From NCBI GenBank assembly GCA_025924755.1, contig JAICHT010000146.1, positions 1-8,516 on the forward strand: 8,516 nucleotides of DNA. The letters are read 5' to 3'. Shown here in pieces: positions 1 to 6,091 of this stretch. The position numbers and the translations under genes were made by a program. Below the pieces are notes generated by a model. The model saw only the letters and a list, made by a program, of their open reading frames with translations. It searched no databases and had not been told where the DNA came from. Positions within the stretch are counted from its first letter, which is position 1; the number at the start of each line of letters is the position of its first letter. The DNA is from Chitinophagaceae bacterium (lineage in GTDB: Bacteria; Bacteroidota; Bacteroidia; Chitinophagales; Chitinophagaceae).

Positions 1-1353
1 GGTATTAATTATATGATTGAAAATGGGAATACGGTTCCGTTTAAATTTTATTTTGGAGCACCCAGTTGTGTGCCTGCTACCCAGTTTGAAACAGCCGGCG
101 CTGCTATATCGGCGAAGGATGTAAAGGAGTTGTTGCGAAGGGATGATATTTATTATTTGAGTGAGATGATGAACTTTCCGGGTGTGTTAAATAATGATGA
201 AGAAGTGATGAAAAAGATTGCGGCTGCCAGGCAGTTTAATAAGCCTGTAGACGGCCATGCGCCTGGTTTGCTTAATGCAGCGGCCAAACAATATATTAAA
301 GCCGGCATCAGCACCGATCATGAATGTTTTACCAAAGAAGAAGCCCTGGAAAAATTACAATATGGCATGAAGGTGTTGATACGCGAAGGGAGCGCCGCCA
401 AAAACTTTGACACATTGATTGAGTTGCTAAATCAATATCCAAAACATATGATGTTTTGCAGCGATGATAAACATCCGGACAGTTTGGTAGAAGGGCATAT
501 TAATCAATTATGCGCGAGAGCAGTGGCAAAAGGAATTGATGTATTTAATGTATTGATGGCAGCTTGCGTGAACCCCGTAAACCATTACAAATTAAAAACA
601 GGTTTGTTGCGTAAAAATGATTTTGCCGATTTTATTGTGGTAAAGGATTTAAAAGGTTTTGATGTGCTGCAAACTTATATCAATGGCGGGTTGGTGGCAG
701 AAAAAGGAACATCCCATATTACAACCAAAACGGCGCGTATTATCAACAATTTTAATTGCAGTAAAAAAGTAACGGCTGATTTTAAAACCGTTTGGAATGG
801 AAAAGAGATCCTACCTGTTATTGAAGCGCTGGACGGGCAGTTGATTACCAATAAAGTGTTAGTCCCTGCCAAAATCATTGGCAATAATATAGTAAGCGAT
901 GCAGCGCGGGATATACTAAAAATAGCGGTAGTAAACCGGTATAAAGAAGCGCCGGTAGCGACAGCTTTCATAAATAATTTTGGGCTTAAAAAAGGCGCAC
1001 TCGCTTCTTCTGTGGCGCATGACAGCCATAATATTGTAGCAGTGGGTGTGGATGATGAAAGCATTTGTGCCGCAGTAAATCTGATCATAGATAATAAAGG
1101 CGGCATTAGTTGTACCACCGATAATACCGAACTTATTCTGCCGCTGCCGGTAGCGGGTTTAATGAGTACAGCGGATGGATATGAGGTAGCAAAACAATAT
1201 GGGGCCATTGACGCAGCTGCAAAAGAATTAGGTGCTAAACTTAGTGCCCCTTTTATGACCTTATCATTCATGGCTTTGCTGGTGATACCCCATATAAAAC
1301 TGAGTGATATGGGGCTATTTGACGGCGATACATTCACGTTTATAAACCAATGA
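1..1353 (+). CDS. ade: Adenine deaminase, 5'-truncated by window edge
   Basis: Hydrolyses adenine to hypoxanthine and ammonia in the cytoplasm (purine salvage). The reading frame is open to base 1 (Gly-Ile-Asn-Tyr before the Met at base 13), so the Met at 13 is internal. About 450 residues are visible. From memory, family members are roughly 540-590 residues, so about 100 N-terminal residues are missing, including the amidohydrolase HxH metal motif. Counting from the Met at base 13, visible signatures are GAPSCVPATQFETAG (15-29), DGHAPGL (80-86, metal His 82), TDHECFT (101-107), CSDDKHPDSL (149-158) and the C-terminal-domain motif SVAHDSHNI (333-341). The C-terminus is intact, ending in the usual PHIKLSDMGLFDG region. 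The gene looks functional, with no frameshift in the visible part. It is followed by 316 non-coding bases, so it probably ends its own transcript, although I see no convincing terminator. Confidence 0.96.
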   Translation, partial: GINYMIENGNTVPFKFYFGAPSCVPATQFETAGAAISAKDVKELLRRDDIYYLSEMMNFPGVLNNDEEVMKKIAAARQFNKPVDGHAPGLLNAAAKQYIKAGISTDHECFTKEEALEKLQYGMKVLIREGSAAKNFDTLIELLNQYPKHMMFCSDDKHPDSLVEGHINQLCARAVAKGIDVFNVLMAACVNPVNHYKLKTGLLRKNDFADFIVVKDLKGFDVLQTYINGGLVAEKGTSHITTKTARIINNFNCSKKVTADFKTVWNGKEILPVIEALDGQLITNKVLVPAKIIGNNIVSDAARDILKIAVVNRYKEAPVATAFINNFGLKKGALASSVAHDSHNIVAVGVDDESICAAVNLIIDNKGGISCTTDNTELILPLPVAGLMSTADGYEVAKQYGAIDAAAKELGAKLSAPFMTLSFMALLVIPHIKLSDMGLFDGDTFTFINQ

Positions 1354-1669
1354 GTGTTTGCGCTGAAGCCAGCAATGCTATCAGAGGAAATTTAAATTTA
1401 ATGAATAGTGTTACTGTTATCTGTATAGCGTAAGCATAGCTAAAACTACTATATCCAATATGCTGTTATTTCATAAATGCGAAGATGCGTTTATACACAG
1501 CAAAAACTGCTATGTTTCCTTGCAATTAAAACAACTTCGTTTTGAAAAAATTCAGGTACGAAATATGCAAGGTGATCTCTATAGCAGGCGTACCATCAAA
1601 TGAAATTTTATAGATCACTCCGGCAATAATTTAACAACAGCAAAAAGCAATACGAAAGAACTATAGATT
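1354..1669. other. Non-coding gap between ade and the MBL gene
   Basis: This is 316 bases without a supported gene. The longest frames on either strand are only about 30 codons and resemble nothing I know. It is AT-rich and contains the palindrome AAATTTAAATTT at 1388-1399, a weak TAGC/GCTA stem at 1426-1442, and a longer imperfect inverted repeat at 1572-1618 (listed separately). I found no clean TAnnTTTG promoter box for the downstream gene and no T-tailed hairpin for the upstream one. Confidence 0.6.
1572..1618. repeat. Imperfect inverted repeat upstream of the MBL gene
   Basis: GTGATCT at 1572-1578 pairs perfectly with AGATCAC at 1612-1618. The pairing can be extended inward by three bases (TAT/ATA) if two bases of the left arm bulge out. 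The intervening loop is about 30 bases. It lies 52-98 bases before the start codon at 1670, so it could be an mRNA leader stem or a protein-binding dyad. The arms are short enough that chance is possible. Confidence 0.3.
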
Positions 1670-3097
1670 ATGAAGCTAGCATTTCACGGCGGGGCAAGAA
1701 CCGTTACCGGCTCAAAACATATACTTGCACTAAATAACGGCACTAACATTTTACTGGACTGCGGCATGTTTCAGGGGTTGGGAACTCAAACTGACGATCT
1801 GAATAATGATTTCGGATTTAACCCAAAAGAAATTTCTTTTGTACTCCTGTCGCATGCCCATATTGATCATAGCGGCTTGCTGCCAAAGCTGGTAAAAGAA
1901 GGCTTCGCTGGAAAGATATACTGCACGGCTGCTACTAAGGACCTGGCCGAAATTTTATTGTACGACAGCGCCGAAATACAAACCTACGAGGCGGATTATA
2001 TCAATAAAAAGACAACATCGTTAAATGCGGAACCTTATGAGCCATTATATACAACTGCAGATGTAGATGAAACCCTGAAACATTTTGAAATAATAGCATA
2101 TAATGAATGGACTACTATACAAGAAGATGTAAAAGTGTTATTTACTGATGCCGGGCACCTGGTAGGCAGCGCCGCTATAAGTATGATCATTCATGAAGAT
2201 GAGAAAGATACCTGTATTACTTTTAGTGGTGATGTAGGCAGGTACCACAGCGTATTACTGCAACCGCCTGCGCAGTTTCCTCAAGCCGATTATTTAATAT
2301 TAGAAAGTACTTATGGCGATAAGCATCACGATATTGCATTCAGCCATGTAAAAAATTTAAATAAATGGATTACAAAAACCTGTGTTGAAAAAGGCGGAAA
2401 GCTCATTATTCCTGCTTTTAGCGTGGGCCGCACACAAGAAGTATTATACACACTCAACCAGTTGGAGCTGGAAAAGCGGCTACCGGATATCAATATTTTT
2501 GTAGATAGTCCTTTAAGTTCCAAAGCCACACAGGTTATTAAAAAGTACACCGAAAACTTTAACGACCGTTTGCAAAAGGTTTTACAAATTGACGATGACC
2601 CCTTTGCATTTAAGGGCTTAAAATATATTGAAACAGTAGAAGAAAGCCAGCAGCTAATGAACTACAAAGAGCCCTGCATCATAATTTCTGCAAGTGGCAC
2701 CGCTGATGCCGGAAGAGTAAAACACCATATCCGCAATTGTATACAGGATGCAAACAATACTATTTTACTGGTAGGTTATTGCGGAGCCCATTCGTTGGGC
2801 GGCATACTGTTAAACGGAGCTAAGCAAGTAGACATTTTTGGAGAACCCTGCACTGTAAAGGCTGAAATAGCGCAAATGAATGGAATGAGCGCTCATGGCG
2901 ATTATGACGACCTTTGCAGGTTCATTAGCTGCCAGGATACAGAAAAAGTACAAACCATTTTTTTAGTGCATGGTGAATATGATGTGCAGCAACGCTTTGC
3001 CGCCAAGCTGGAAATAAAAGGATTTAAAAAAGTGGAAGCGCCATCACAGCACCAGCAATTTGAATTAGGGAAAAAAGAAAAGTTGGTGGCTGATTAA
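1670..3097 (+). CDS. MBL-fold/beta-CASP metallo-hydrolase (RNA-processing exonuclease family)
   Basis: 475 residues, complete. Predicted cytoplasmic zinc-dependent nuclease of the beta-CASP group of metallo-beta-lactamase proteins (CPSF73/TTHA0252-like, COG1236 type), which cleave or trim RNA. Metal motifs are in order: HxHxDH as SHAHIDHSG (His62, His64, Asp66, His67), AGHLVGSA (His163) and FSGDVG (Asp188). The beta-CASP part follows with motif A in LESTYGD (Glu212), PAFSVGRTQEVLY (248-260), DSPLSSKAT (279-287), motif B in ASGTADAGRVKHH (His352/353), and motif C in GMSAHGDYDDL (His409). A late VHGE (His434) is also typical. All expected ligands are present, so it should be active. Start: the ATG at 1670 begins MKLAFHGGARTVTGSKH, the standard first strand of the family, which supports it. 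The upstream sequence is only A-rich, with no strong ribosome-binding site. It converges on porT, 43 bases apart. The exact substrate cannot be told from sequence. Confidence 0.93.
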   Translation: MKLAFHGGARTVTGSKHILALNNGTNILLDCGMFQGLGTQTDDLNNDFGFNPKEISFVLLSHAHIDHSGLLPKLVKEGFAGKIYCTAATKDLAEILLYDSAEIQTYEADYINKKTTSLNAEPYEPLYTTADVDETLKHFEIIAYNEWTTIQEDVKVLFTDAGHLVGSAAISMIIHEDEKDTCITFSGDVGRYHSVLLQPPAQFPQADYLILESTYGDKHHDIAFSHVKNLNKWITKTCVEKGGKLIIPAFSVGRTQEVLYTLNQLELEKRLPDINIFVDSPLSSKATQVIKKYTENFNDRLQKVLQIDDDPFAFKGLKYIETVEESQQLMNYKEPCIIISASGTADAGRVKHHIRNCIQDANNTILLVGYCGAHSLGGILLNGAKQVDIFGEPCTVKAEIAQMNGMSAHGDYDDLCRFISCQDTEKVQTIFLVHGEYDVQQRFAAKLEIKGFKKVEAPSQHQQFELGKKEKLVAD

Positions 3098-3135
3098 TGG
3101 AATAATACTAAACATTTCAAACACCAACAATTTAT

Positions 3136-3161
3136 AAAAACTATCCTTCCAAATGGATGGA
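3136..3161 (-). terminator. Rho-independent-type terminator of the ubiE-porT unit
   Basis: Read on the minus strand: stem TCCATCC, loop ATTT, stem GGAAGGA (six of seven pairs, one A-A mismatch), then TAG and a run of five T. The hairpin lies in the last codons of porT, and its 3' arm runs directly into the porT stop codon (3141-3143). On the plus strand the stem is followed by A rather than T, so it should act only on the porT transcript. Confidence 0.55.
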
Positions 3162-3878
3162 AAAAACAATCATGCGTGATTGGATGCGATCTAAAGTACT
3201 TGAATATTTCAAGTTCTCATCGCGGCTGTGCACATTGCCCAGGCCATTGCTAATTTTAATTTCAGGAGAAAAGATAAAGCTGGGGAAATAAAAGTTGAAC
3301 CCCACCCCAGCTTCAATACCATAGTCTACTTTTTTAATTTTTACCAGGTCTTCTGCCCTGCGGGCGCTGGCGTTAGAAGCCAGGTCATAGTCGGCTTTTA
3401 CACCGCCCAACATATACACTCTGAAATTTCCAATACGATCGGAATTAAATTTTACCTGCAAGGGAAAGGAAGTAATTACCGACTCCACTCTTTTGGTAAC
3501 ACTATCGCCCAAATCCATATCAGGATATTTAAGCCGGTAAAAAATACTGCGGTTCATAAACATCAACTGCGGATTGAACCGCGCCTCAAAACGATTGGTT
3601 AATTTAGCAGTTGCAGCAAGCCCTAAAGTAAACCCTCCGGAGTTGGTAGGCTCCGCCACCATTATAGTATCCTGGTTTAAAAACCGGGTATGCAGGTCCG
3701 TATGAAAGCGGGCCATCTCTGCACCCAGTGTAATGCCAAAATAAAAAGGTTTGGCATCATGATCTTCCATATACATTTGCTTTTGCGCTTTAGAGCTCAG
3801 CGTCCATACAAATAAAAAAGAAAGAAAGAAAAATACCTTAATTCCAATTATAGTTTTCGTCCGGTGTATATGCAACAT
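3141..3878 (-). CDS. porT: PorT family outer-membrane beta-barrel protein (type IX secretion/gliding)
   Basis: 245 residues. PorT-family proteins are needed for type IX secretion across the outer membrane in Bacteroidota (gingipain export in Porphyromonas, SprT in gliding flavobacteria). A signal peptide is visible: basic start with HRTK, hydrophobic IIGIKVFFFLSFLFVWTL (10-27), and likely cleavage after SSKA (residue 31). The rest is rich in alternating polar/hydrophobic stretches with aromatic ends, such as FYFGITLGAEMARF, RFEARFNPQLMF, FRVYMLGGVKADYDL and the closing RMIVFSIHLEG, as expected for membrane beta strands. Length matches known PorT (about 240). The start ATG (bases 3878-3876) lies inside the end of ubiE, with AGGA four bases or so ahead. 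The ubiE-porT gene order is one I recall as common in Bacteroidota, which supports the family call beyond the fairly weak sequence signature. Confidence 0.85.
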   Translation of the reverse strand: MLHIHRTKTIIGIKVFFFLSFLFVWTLSSKAQKQMYMEDHDAKPFYFGITLGAEMARFHTDLHTRFLNQDTIMVAEPTNSGGFTLGLAATAKLTNRFEARFNPQLMFMNRSIFYRLKYPDMDLGDSVTKRVESVITSFPLQVKFNSDRIGNFRVYMLGGVKADYDLASNASARRAEDLVKIKKVDYGIEAGVGFNFYFPSFIFSPEIKISNGLGNVHSRDENLKYSSTLDRIQSRMIVFSIHLEG

Positions 3879-4591
3879 ATTCCTAAGCTTAATGGTTTAA
3901 ACGCGGTATCGGAAAATCCTGCGCTGGTTAAAATTTCAACAAATGCCTGCCGGTCTGGAAAAGCATTTGCCGACTCGTTTAAATACTGGTAAGCCTTTTT
4001 GTTTTGGTTAAAGATCCGGGCAATCTGCGGCGCTATTTTCCCCATGTACAAGCGATACAATTGTTTGATGCCGGGCAAAGTAGGTTTACTAAATTCCAGC
4101 ACCACCAACCCGCTTCCAGGCTTCAGTACTCTGAAAATTTCCTGCAACCCTTTTTGGAGGTTTTCAAAATTGCGTACGCCAAATGCCACCATTACCGCAT
4201 CAAACGTACCATCGGCAAAGTTTATTGTTTCGCCATCGCCACATAGCAATTCTATAGTAGTTTCCAACTGTGCATCTTTAACTTTTTGCCGCCCTATTTC
4301 CAGCATCTTTTCCGATATATCAATACCGGTTATTTTTTTGGGATGAAGCATTTTAGCCGCCCGGATGGCCATATCAGCCGTGCCGGTAGCCACATCCAAT
4401 ATATGTTGCGGATTTTCTTTTTTAAACAGGCTGATTGCTTTTTTACGCCAAATCACATCAATACCCGCACTTAAAAAACGGTTCATAAAATCGTAGCGCC
4501 TCGCTATCACGTCAAACATTTTACTTACCTGCTGCTTTTTACCTTCTGTATTGTCAAAGGGTTTGATCGTATCGTGTGGAAAATCGGTCAT
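3848..4591 (-). CDS. ubiE: Demethylmenaquinone methyltransferase
   Basis: 247 residues, complete, of usual length. A cytoplasmic SAM-dependent methyltransferase that carries out the last step of menaquinone synthesis (also called MenG), turning demethylmenaquinone into menaquinone. Seen in sequence: VSKMFDVIARRYDFMNRFLS (22-41), the family's N-terminal signature; motif I HILDVATGTADMA (63-75) followed by acidic GIDIS (89-93) for SAM binding; DAVMVAFGVRNFENLQKGL (131-149); RVLKPGSGLVVLEFSKP (154-170); and the C-terminal LSLGICCIYTGRK (234-246). In a Bacteroidota host the quinone is expected to be menaquinone, so the ubiquinone role implied by the gene name probably does not apply. It is first in a two-gene unit with porT (31-base overlap) and is transcribed divergently from engB. 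A TACCTTTG box ends seven bases before the ATG, suggesting a very short 5' leader. Confidence 0.96.
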   Translation of the reverse strand: MTDFPHDTIKPFDNTEGKKQQVSKMFDVIARRYDFMNRFLSAGIDVIWRKKAISLFKKENPQHILDVATGTADMAIRAAKMLHPKKITGIDISEKMLEIGRQKVKDAQLETTIELLCGDGETINFADGTFDAVMVAFGVRNFENLQKGLQEIFRVLKPGSGLVVLEFSKPTLPGIKQLYRLYMGKIAPQIARIFNQNKKAYQYLNESANAFPDRQAFVEILTSAGFSDTAFKPLSLGICCIYTGRKL

Positions 4592-4598
4592 AAGGCGG

Positions 4599-4606
4599 CA
4601 AAGGTA
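4599..4606 (-). promoter_or_regulatory. TAnnTTTG -7 promoter box for ubiE
   Basis: On the minus strand this reads TACCTTTG, a perfect match to the Bacteroidota primary-sigma -7 consensus TAnnTTTG. It ends seven bases before the ubiE ATG, so transcription would start only a few bases upstream of, or close to, the start codon. I see no good -33 TTG at the usual distance of about 19-21 bases. There is no Shine-Dalgarno sequence between the box and the ATG. Confidence 0.65.
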
Positions 4607-4645
4607 GTAATAGATGATAGTAGTATTGGTTGTTGTTTGTTGATC

Positions 4646-4665
4646 GTTGATTGAAATTCAACAAC
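4646..4665. promoter_or_regulatory. Inverted repeat in the ubiE/engB divergent promoter region
   Basis: GTTGATTGAA at 4646-4655 is mirrored by TTCAACAAC at 4657-4665 around a central A; the arms match except for one extra A in the left arm. It is embedded in a TTG-rich stretch (from about 4627), and it lies between the two divergent promoter boxes. It could be an operator or simply low-complexity sequence. The position supports the first reading, but only weakly. Confidence 0.35.
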
Positions 4666-4697
4666 TAACTACAGTTTATCATCTGTTAACAATAATG

Positions 4698-4704
4698 TAT
4701 TTTG
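4698..4704 (+). promoter_or_regulatory. Possible -7 promoter box for engB (one base short)
   Basis: TATTTTG is one base shorter than the TAnnTTTG consensus and ends seven bases before the engB ATG at 4712, the same placement as the ubiE box. TTTA at 4675-4678, 19 bases upstream, is a one-mismatch fit to a TTTG -33 element. The position is convincing; the sequence match is imperfect. Confidence 0.4.
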
Positions 4705-4711
4705 CAGCCTC

Positions 4712-5335
4712 ATGGAAATTATTGACGCCACTTATGTAATCAGCAGTCCTTCGCTGGATAAATGCCCGGCTCCGGACCGGCCGGAATATGCCTTTATTGG
4801 CCGCAGCAATGTAGGCAAGTCGTCGCTTATAAATATGTTGTGCAACAAAAAAGAAGTAGCCAAAATTTCCTCTTCGCCCGGAAAAACGCAACTTATCAAC
4901 CATTTTAATATTCTATCGAGCGATAAAAAGAAATGGTACCTGGTAGACCTGCCGGGATATGGCTTTGCCAAGGTGTCGCAATCGCAACGCAAAAGCTGGA
5001 AGAAAATGATTGAGGAATATGTCCGCAAAAGAGAAAACTTAATGACGCTTTTTGTGCTTATTGACAGCAGGCACTCCCCGCAAAAGCTGGATTTGGATTT
5101 TGTAAACCAGTTGGGCGAATGGCAGGTGCCGTTTGCATTGGCATTTACAAAAGCTGATAAAACCACGCAACGGGAAACCGCTGCCCACGCAAAAGAATTT
5201 TTAGAAGCGATGAAGGAAACCTGGCAGTTTTTACCCCGCCACTTTGTTACGTCTGCTATTAAACATACCGGCAGCAAGCAGATTTTAACATACATACACG
5301 ATACAAATACTACCTATAATCAACAAACTGATTAA
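4712..5335 (+). CDS. engB: Ribosome biogenesis GTP-binding protein EngB (YihA/YsxC)
   Basis: 207 residues, complete, of normal family length. A small cytoplasmic GTPase needed for assembly of the large ribosomal subunit and usually essential. GTPase motifs in order: G1 GRSNVGKSS (30-38, P-loop), the family's SSSPGKTQLINHF (53-65) covering the G2 threonine, G3 DLPGYGFAK (79-87), the KSWKKMIEEYVRKR helix (94-107), G4 TKAD (146-149) and G5 TSA (180-182). All nucleotide-binding residues are present. The start at 4712 is supported by the promoter-like TATTTTG just upstream and by the short stretch before the conserved RPEYAFIGRSNVGKSS. No Shine-Dalgarno sequence is visible. It is divergent from ubiE; a small protein gene follows 32 bases later but has its own promoter box. 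The short Asn/Thr/Gln-rich tail (198-207) is unlikely to matter. Confidence 0.96.
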   Translation: MEIIDATYVISSPSLDKCPAPDRPEYAFIGRSNVGKSSLINMLCNKKEVAKISSSPGKTQLINHFNILSSDKKKWYLVDLPGYGFAKVSQSQRKSWKKMIEEYVRKRENLMTLFVLIDSRHSPQKLDLDFVNQLGEWQVPFALAFTKADKTTQRETAAHAKEFLEAMKETWQFLPRHFVTSAIKHTGSKQILTYIHDTNTTYNQQTD

Positions 5336-5353
5336 TAATCGCTTATCTTTAAA

Positions 5354-5361
5354 TATCTTTG
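5354..5361 (+). promoter_or_regulatory. TAnnTTTG -7 promoter box for the 63-residue small protein
   Basis: TATCTTTG is a perfect TAnnTTTG match that ends six bases before the ATG at 5368 and begins 18 bases after the engB stop codon. This placement nearly copies that of the ubiE box. It argues that the small gene is transcribed separately, with a leaderless or nearly leaderless mRNA, and that the ATG at 5368 is the start rather than the TTG at 5359, which overlaps the box. A -33 TTG is not evident. Confidence 0.6.
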
Positions 5362-5367
5362 TATCGT

Positions 5368-5559
5368 ATGAAGAGAGCCCTTGTGGAAAAGTATATGGTA
5401 GTTGTATTGTTTATACTGGTGCTGGTTACTTTTTCATTTGCAGAAAGAGACAGTAAAAAACTAGATAAGTTATATACCACTGCCTCAAAGGTTTACAAGG
5501 AGTTTACCATAGCTTTTCAATTTGAAAAAGCAGATTCACCAGCTAGTGTAAAGAATTAA
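5368..5559 (+). CDS. Small membrane-anchored protein, unknown function
   Basis: 63 residues, not recognised. The N-terminus MKRALVEKYM is basic, followed by a hydrophobic segment VVVLFILVLVTFSFA (about 11-25) and then a charged, lysine-rich region (RDSKKLDKLYTTASKVYKEF) ending in an uncharged tail. It is either a signal-anchored inner-membrane protein with a short periplasmic part, or a secreted peptide cleaved after SFA (about residue 25). No lipobox Cys is present. The frame can be read from a TTG at 5359, but the ATG at 5368 is preferred because a perfect TAnnTTTG box ends six bases before it and would overlap the TTG. The promoter box and sensible signal-type sequence support a real gene despite its size. 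The role cannot be inferred; the position after engB is probably incidental. Confidence 0.65.
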   Translation: MKRALVEKYMVVVLFILVLVTFSFAERDSKKLDKLYTTASKVYKEFTIAFQFEKADSPASVKN

Positions 5560-5750
5560 TGCTAGTGGTATAGCAAGGTTAATATGCTCACTAACCGCTT
5601 CTTCCTGCCAGGGTCTCATAGAGCAGTTTATTTAAAGTCATCCTGCCTGTTATTTCCATCAAAGCCGCCCTTCCATATTCACTCATACTAAAATAAGTGG
5701 AGATTAATTGTCGCAGTTTACAGCTCTTTAAAAGTTTAAAAAAGCAAACC

Positions 5751-6065
5751 ATGAAAGAAAGTTTTGGCACCTTATCAGAAACAATTAACGGTTTAAAAAA
5801 CGAAGGTTATACACTTGATCTTAATATACGTGAGGAATGTATTGTGTGTCATCAAACAAACACCATATTGTCCTCTGATGATTTTGAGATTGATAAAATA
5901 TATCGTTTTGAAGGTGAATCAAACCCCGACGATGAGGCTGTGGTATACGCTATTTCTTCTTCTAAATACGGCGTGAAGGGTACTTTAATAAATGCATATG
6001 GCATCTATGCCGATAGCGTTTCTGCTGCGCTGGTTCAAAAACTGCAAAAGGCTCCCTCTCACTAA
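5751..6065 (+). CDS. Conserved small Bacteroidota protein (often labelled 'phosphoribosylpyrophosphate synthetase')
   Basis: 104 residues. It matches, from memory, a small family found in Bacteroidota with the pattern TLSE-I--L---GY--D-N, then CxxC, DFEID--YRFEG-SNPDD, -YAISS, and GTL--AYG-YAD-. Here the pieces are TLSETINGLKNEGYTLDLN (7-25), C30-I-V-C33, DFEIDKIYRFEGESNPDDEA (44-63), VVYAISSSKYGVKGTLINAYGIYAD (64-88). Databases often name such proteins phosphoribosylpyrophosphate synthetase, but at one third of that enzyme's length and with no PRPP-binding loop the name is not supported. No signal peptide or membrane segment, so cytoplasmic. The frame extends upstream to a GTG at 5697, but the ATG at 5751 starts exactly where family similarity begins and follows an A-rich stretch. 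The cupin gene follows 26 bases later, so the two are probably co-transcribed. Function is unknown. Confidence 0.8.
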   Translation: MKESFGTLSETINGLKNEGYTLDLNIREECIVCHQTNTILSSDDFEIDKIYRFEGESNPDDEAVVYAISSSKYGVKGTLINAYGIYADSVSAALVQKLQKAPSH

Positions 6066-6091
6066 AATAAATTGCTCACTAAATTTTCAAT

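Noticed and set aside
13..15. ATG at base 13 as the start of adenine deaminase
   Set aside because: The frame is open to base 1 and the conserved region here is internal in the family, so the real start lies before the window.
675..1337. 220-codon open frame on the minus strand inside the adenine deaminase gene
   Set aside because: It is antisense to a well-matched conserved enzyme, its product resembles nothing, and long antisense frames are common opposite such codon use.
3228..3602. 124-codon plus-strand frame opposite porT
   Set aside because: It overlaps porT, which has a signal peptide, beta-strand pattern and a conserved neighbour; the shadow frame has no such features.
4732..5295. 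187-codon minus-strand frame opposite engB
   Set aside because: engB carries all GTPase motifs in the plus-strand frame; the antisense product is Cys/Ser-rich with no domain pattern.
5577..5596. GGTTA/TAACC inverted repeat after the 63-residue gene as a terminator
   Set aside because: Only five pairs around a ten-base loop, with no T run following on the plus strand.
5697..5750. GTG at 5697 as the start of the 104-residue protein
   Set aside because: The extra 18 residues lie outside the family pattern, and an ATG at 5751 sits just where similarity begins.
6080..6087. TAAATTTT as a promoter box for the cupin gene
   Set aside because: One mismatch to TAnnTTTG in an AT-rich 26-base gap and no -33 partner; co-transcription with the gene before is simpler.
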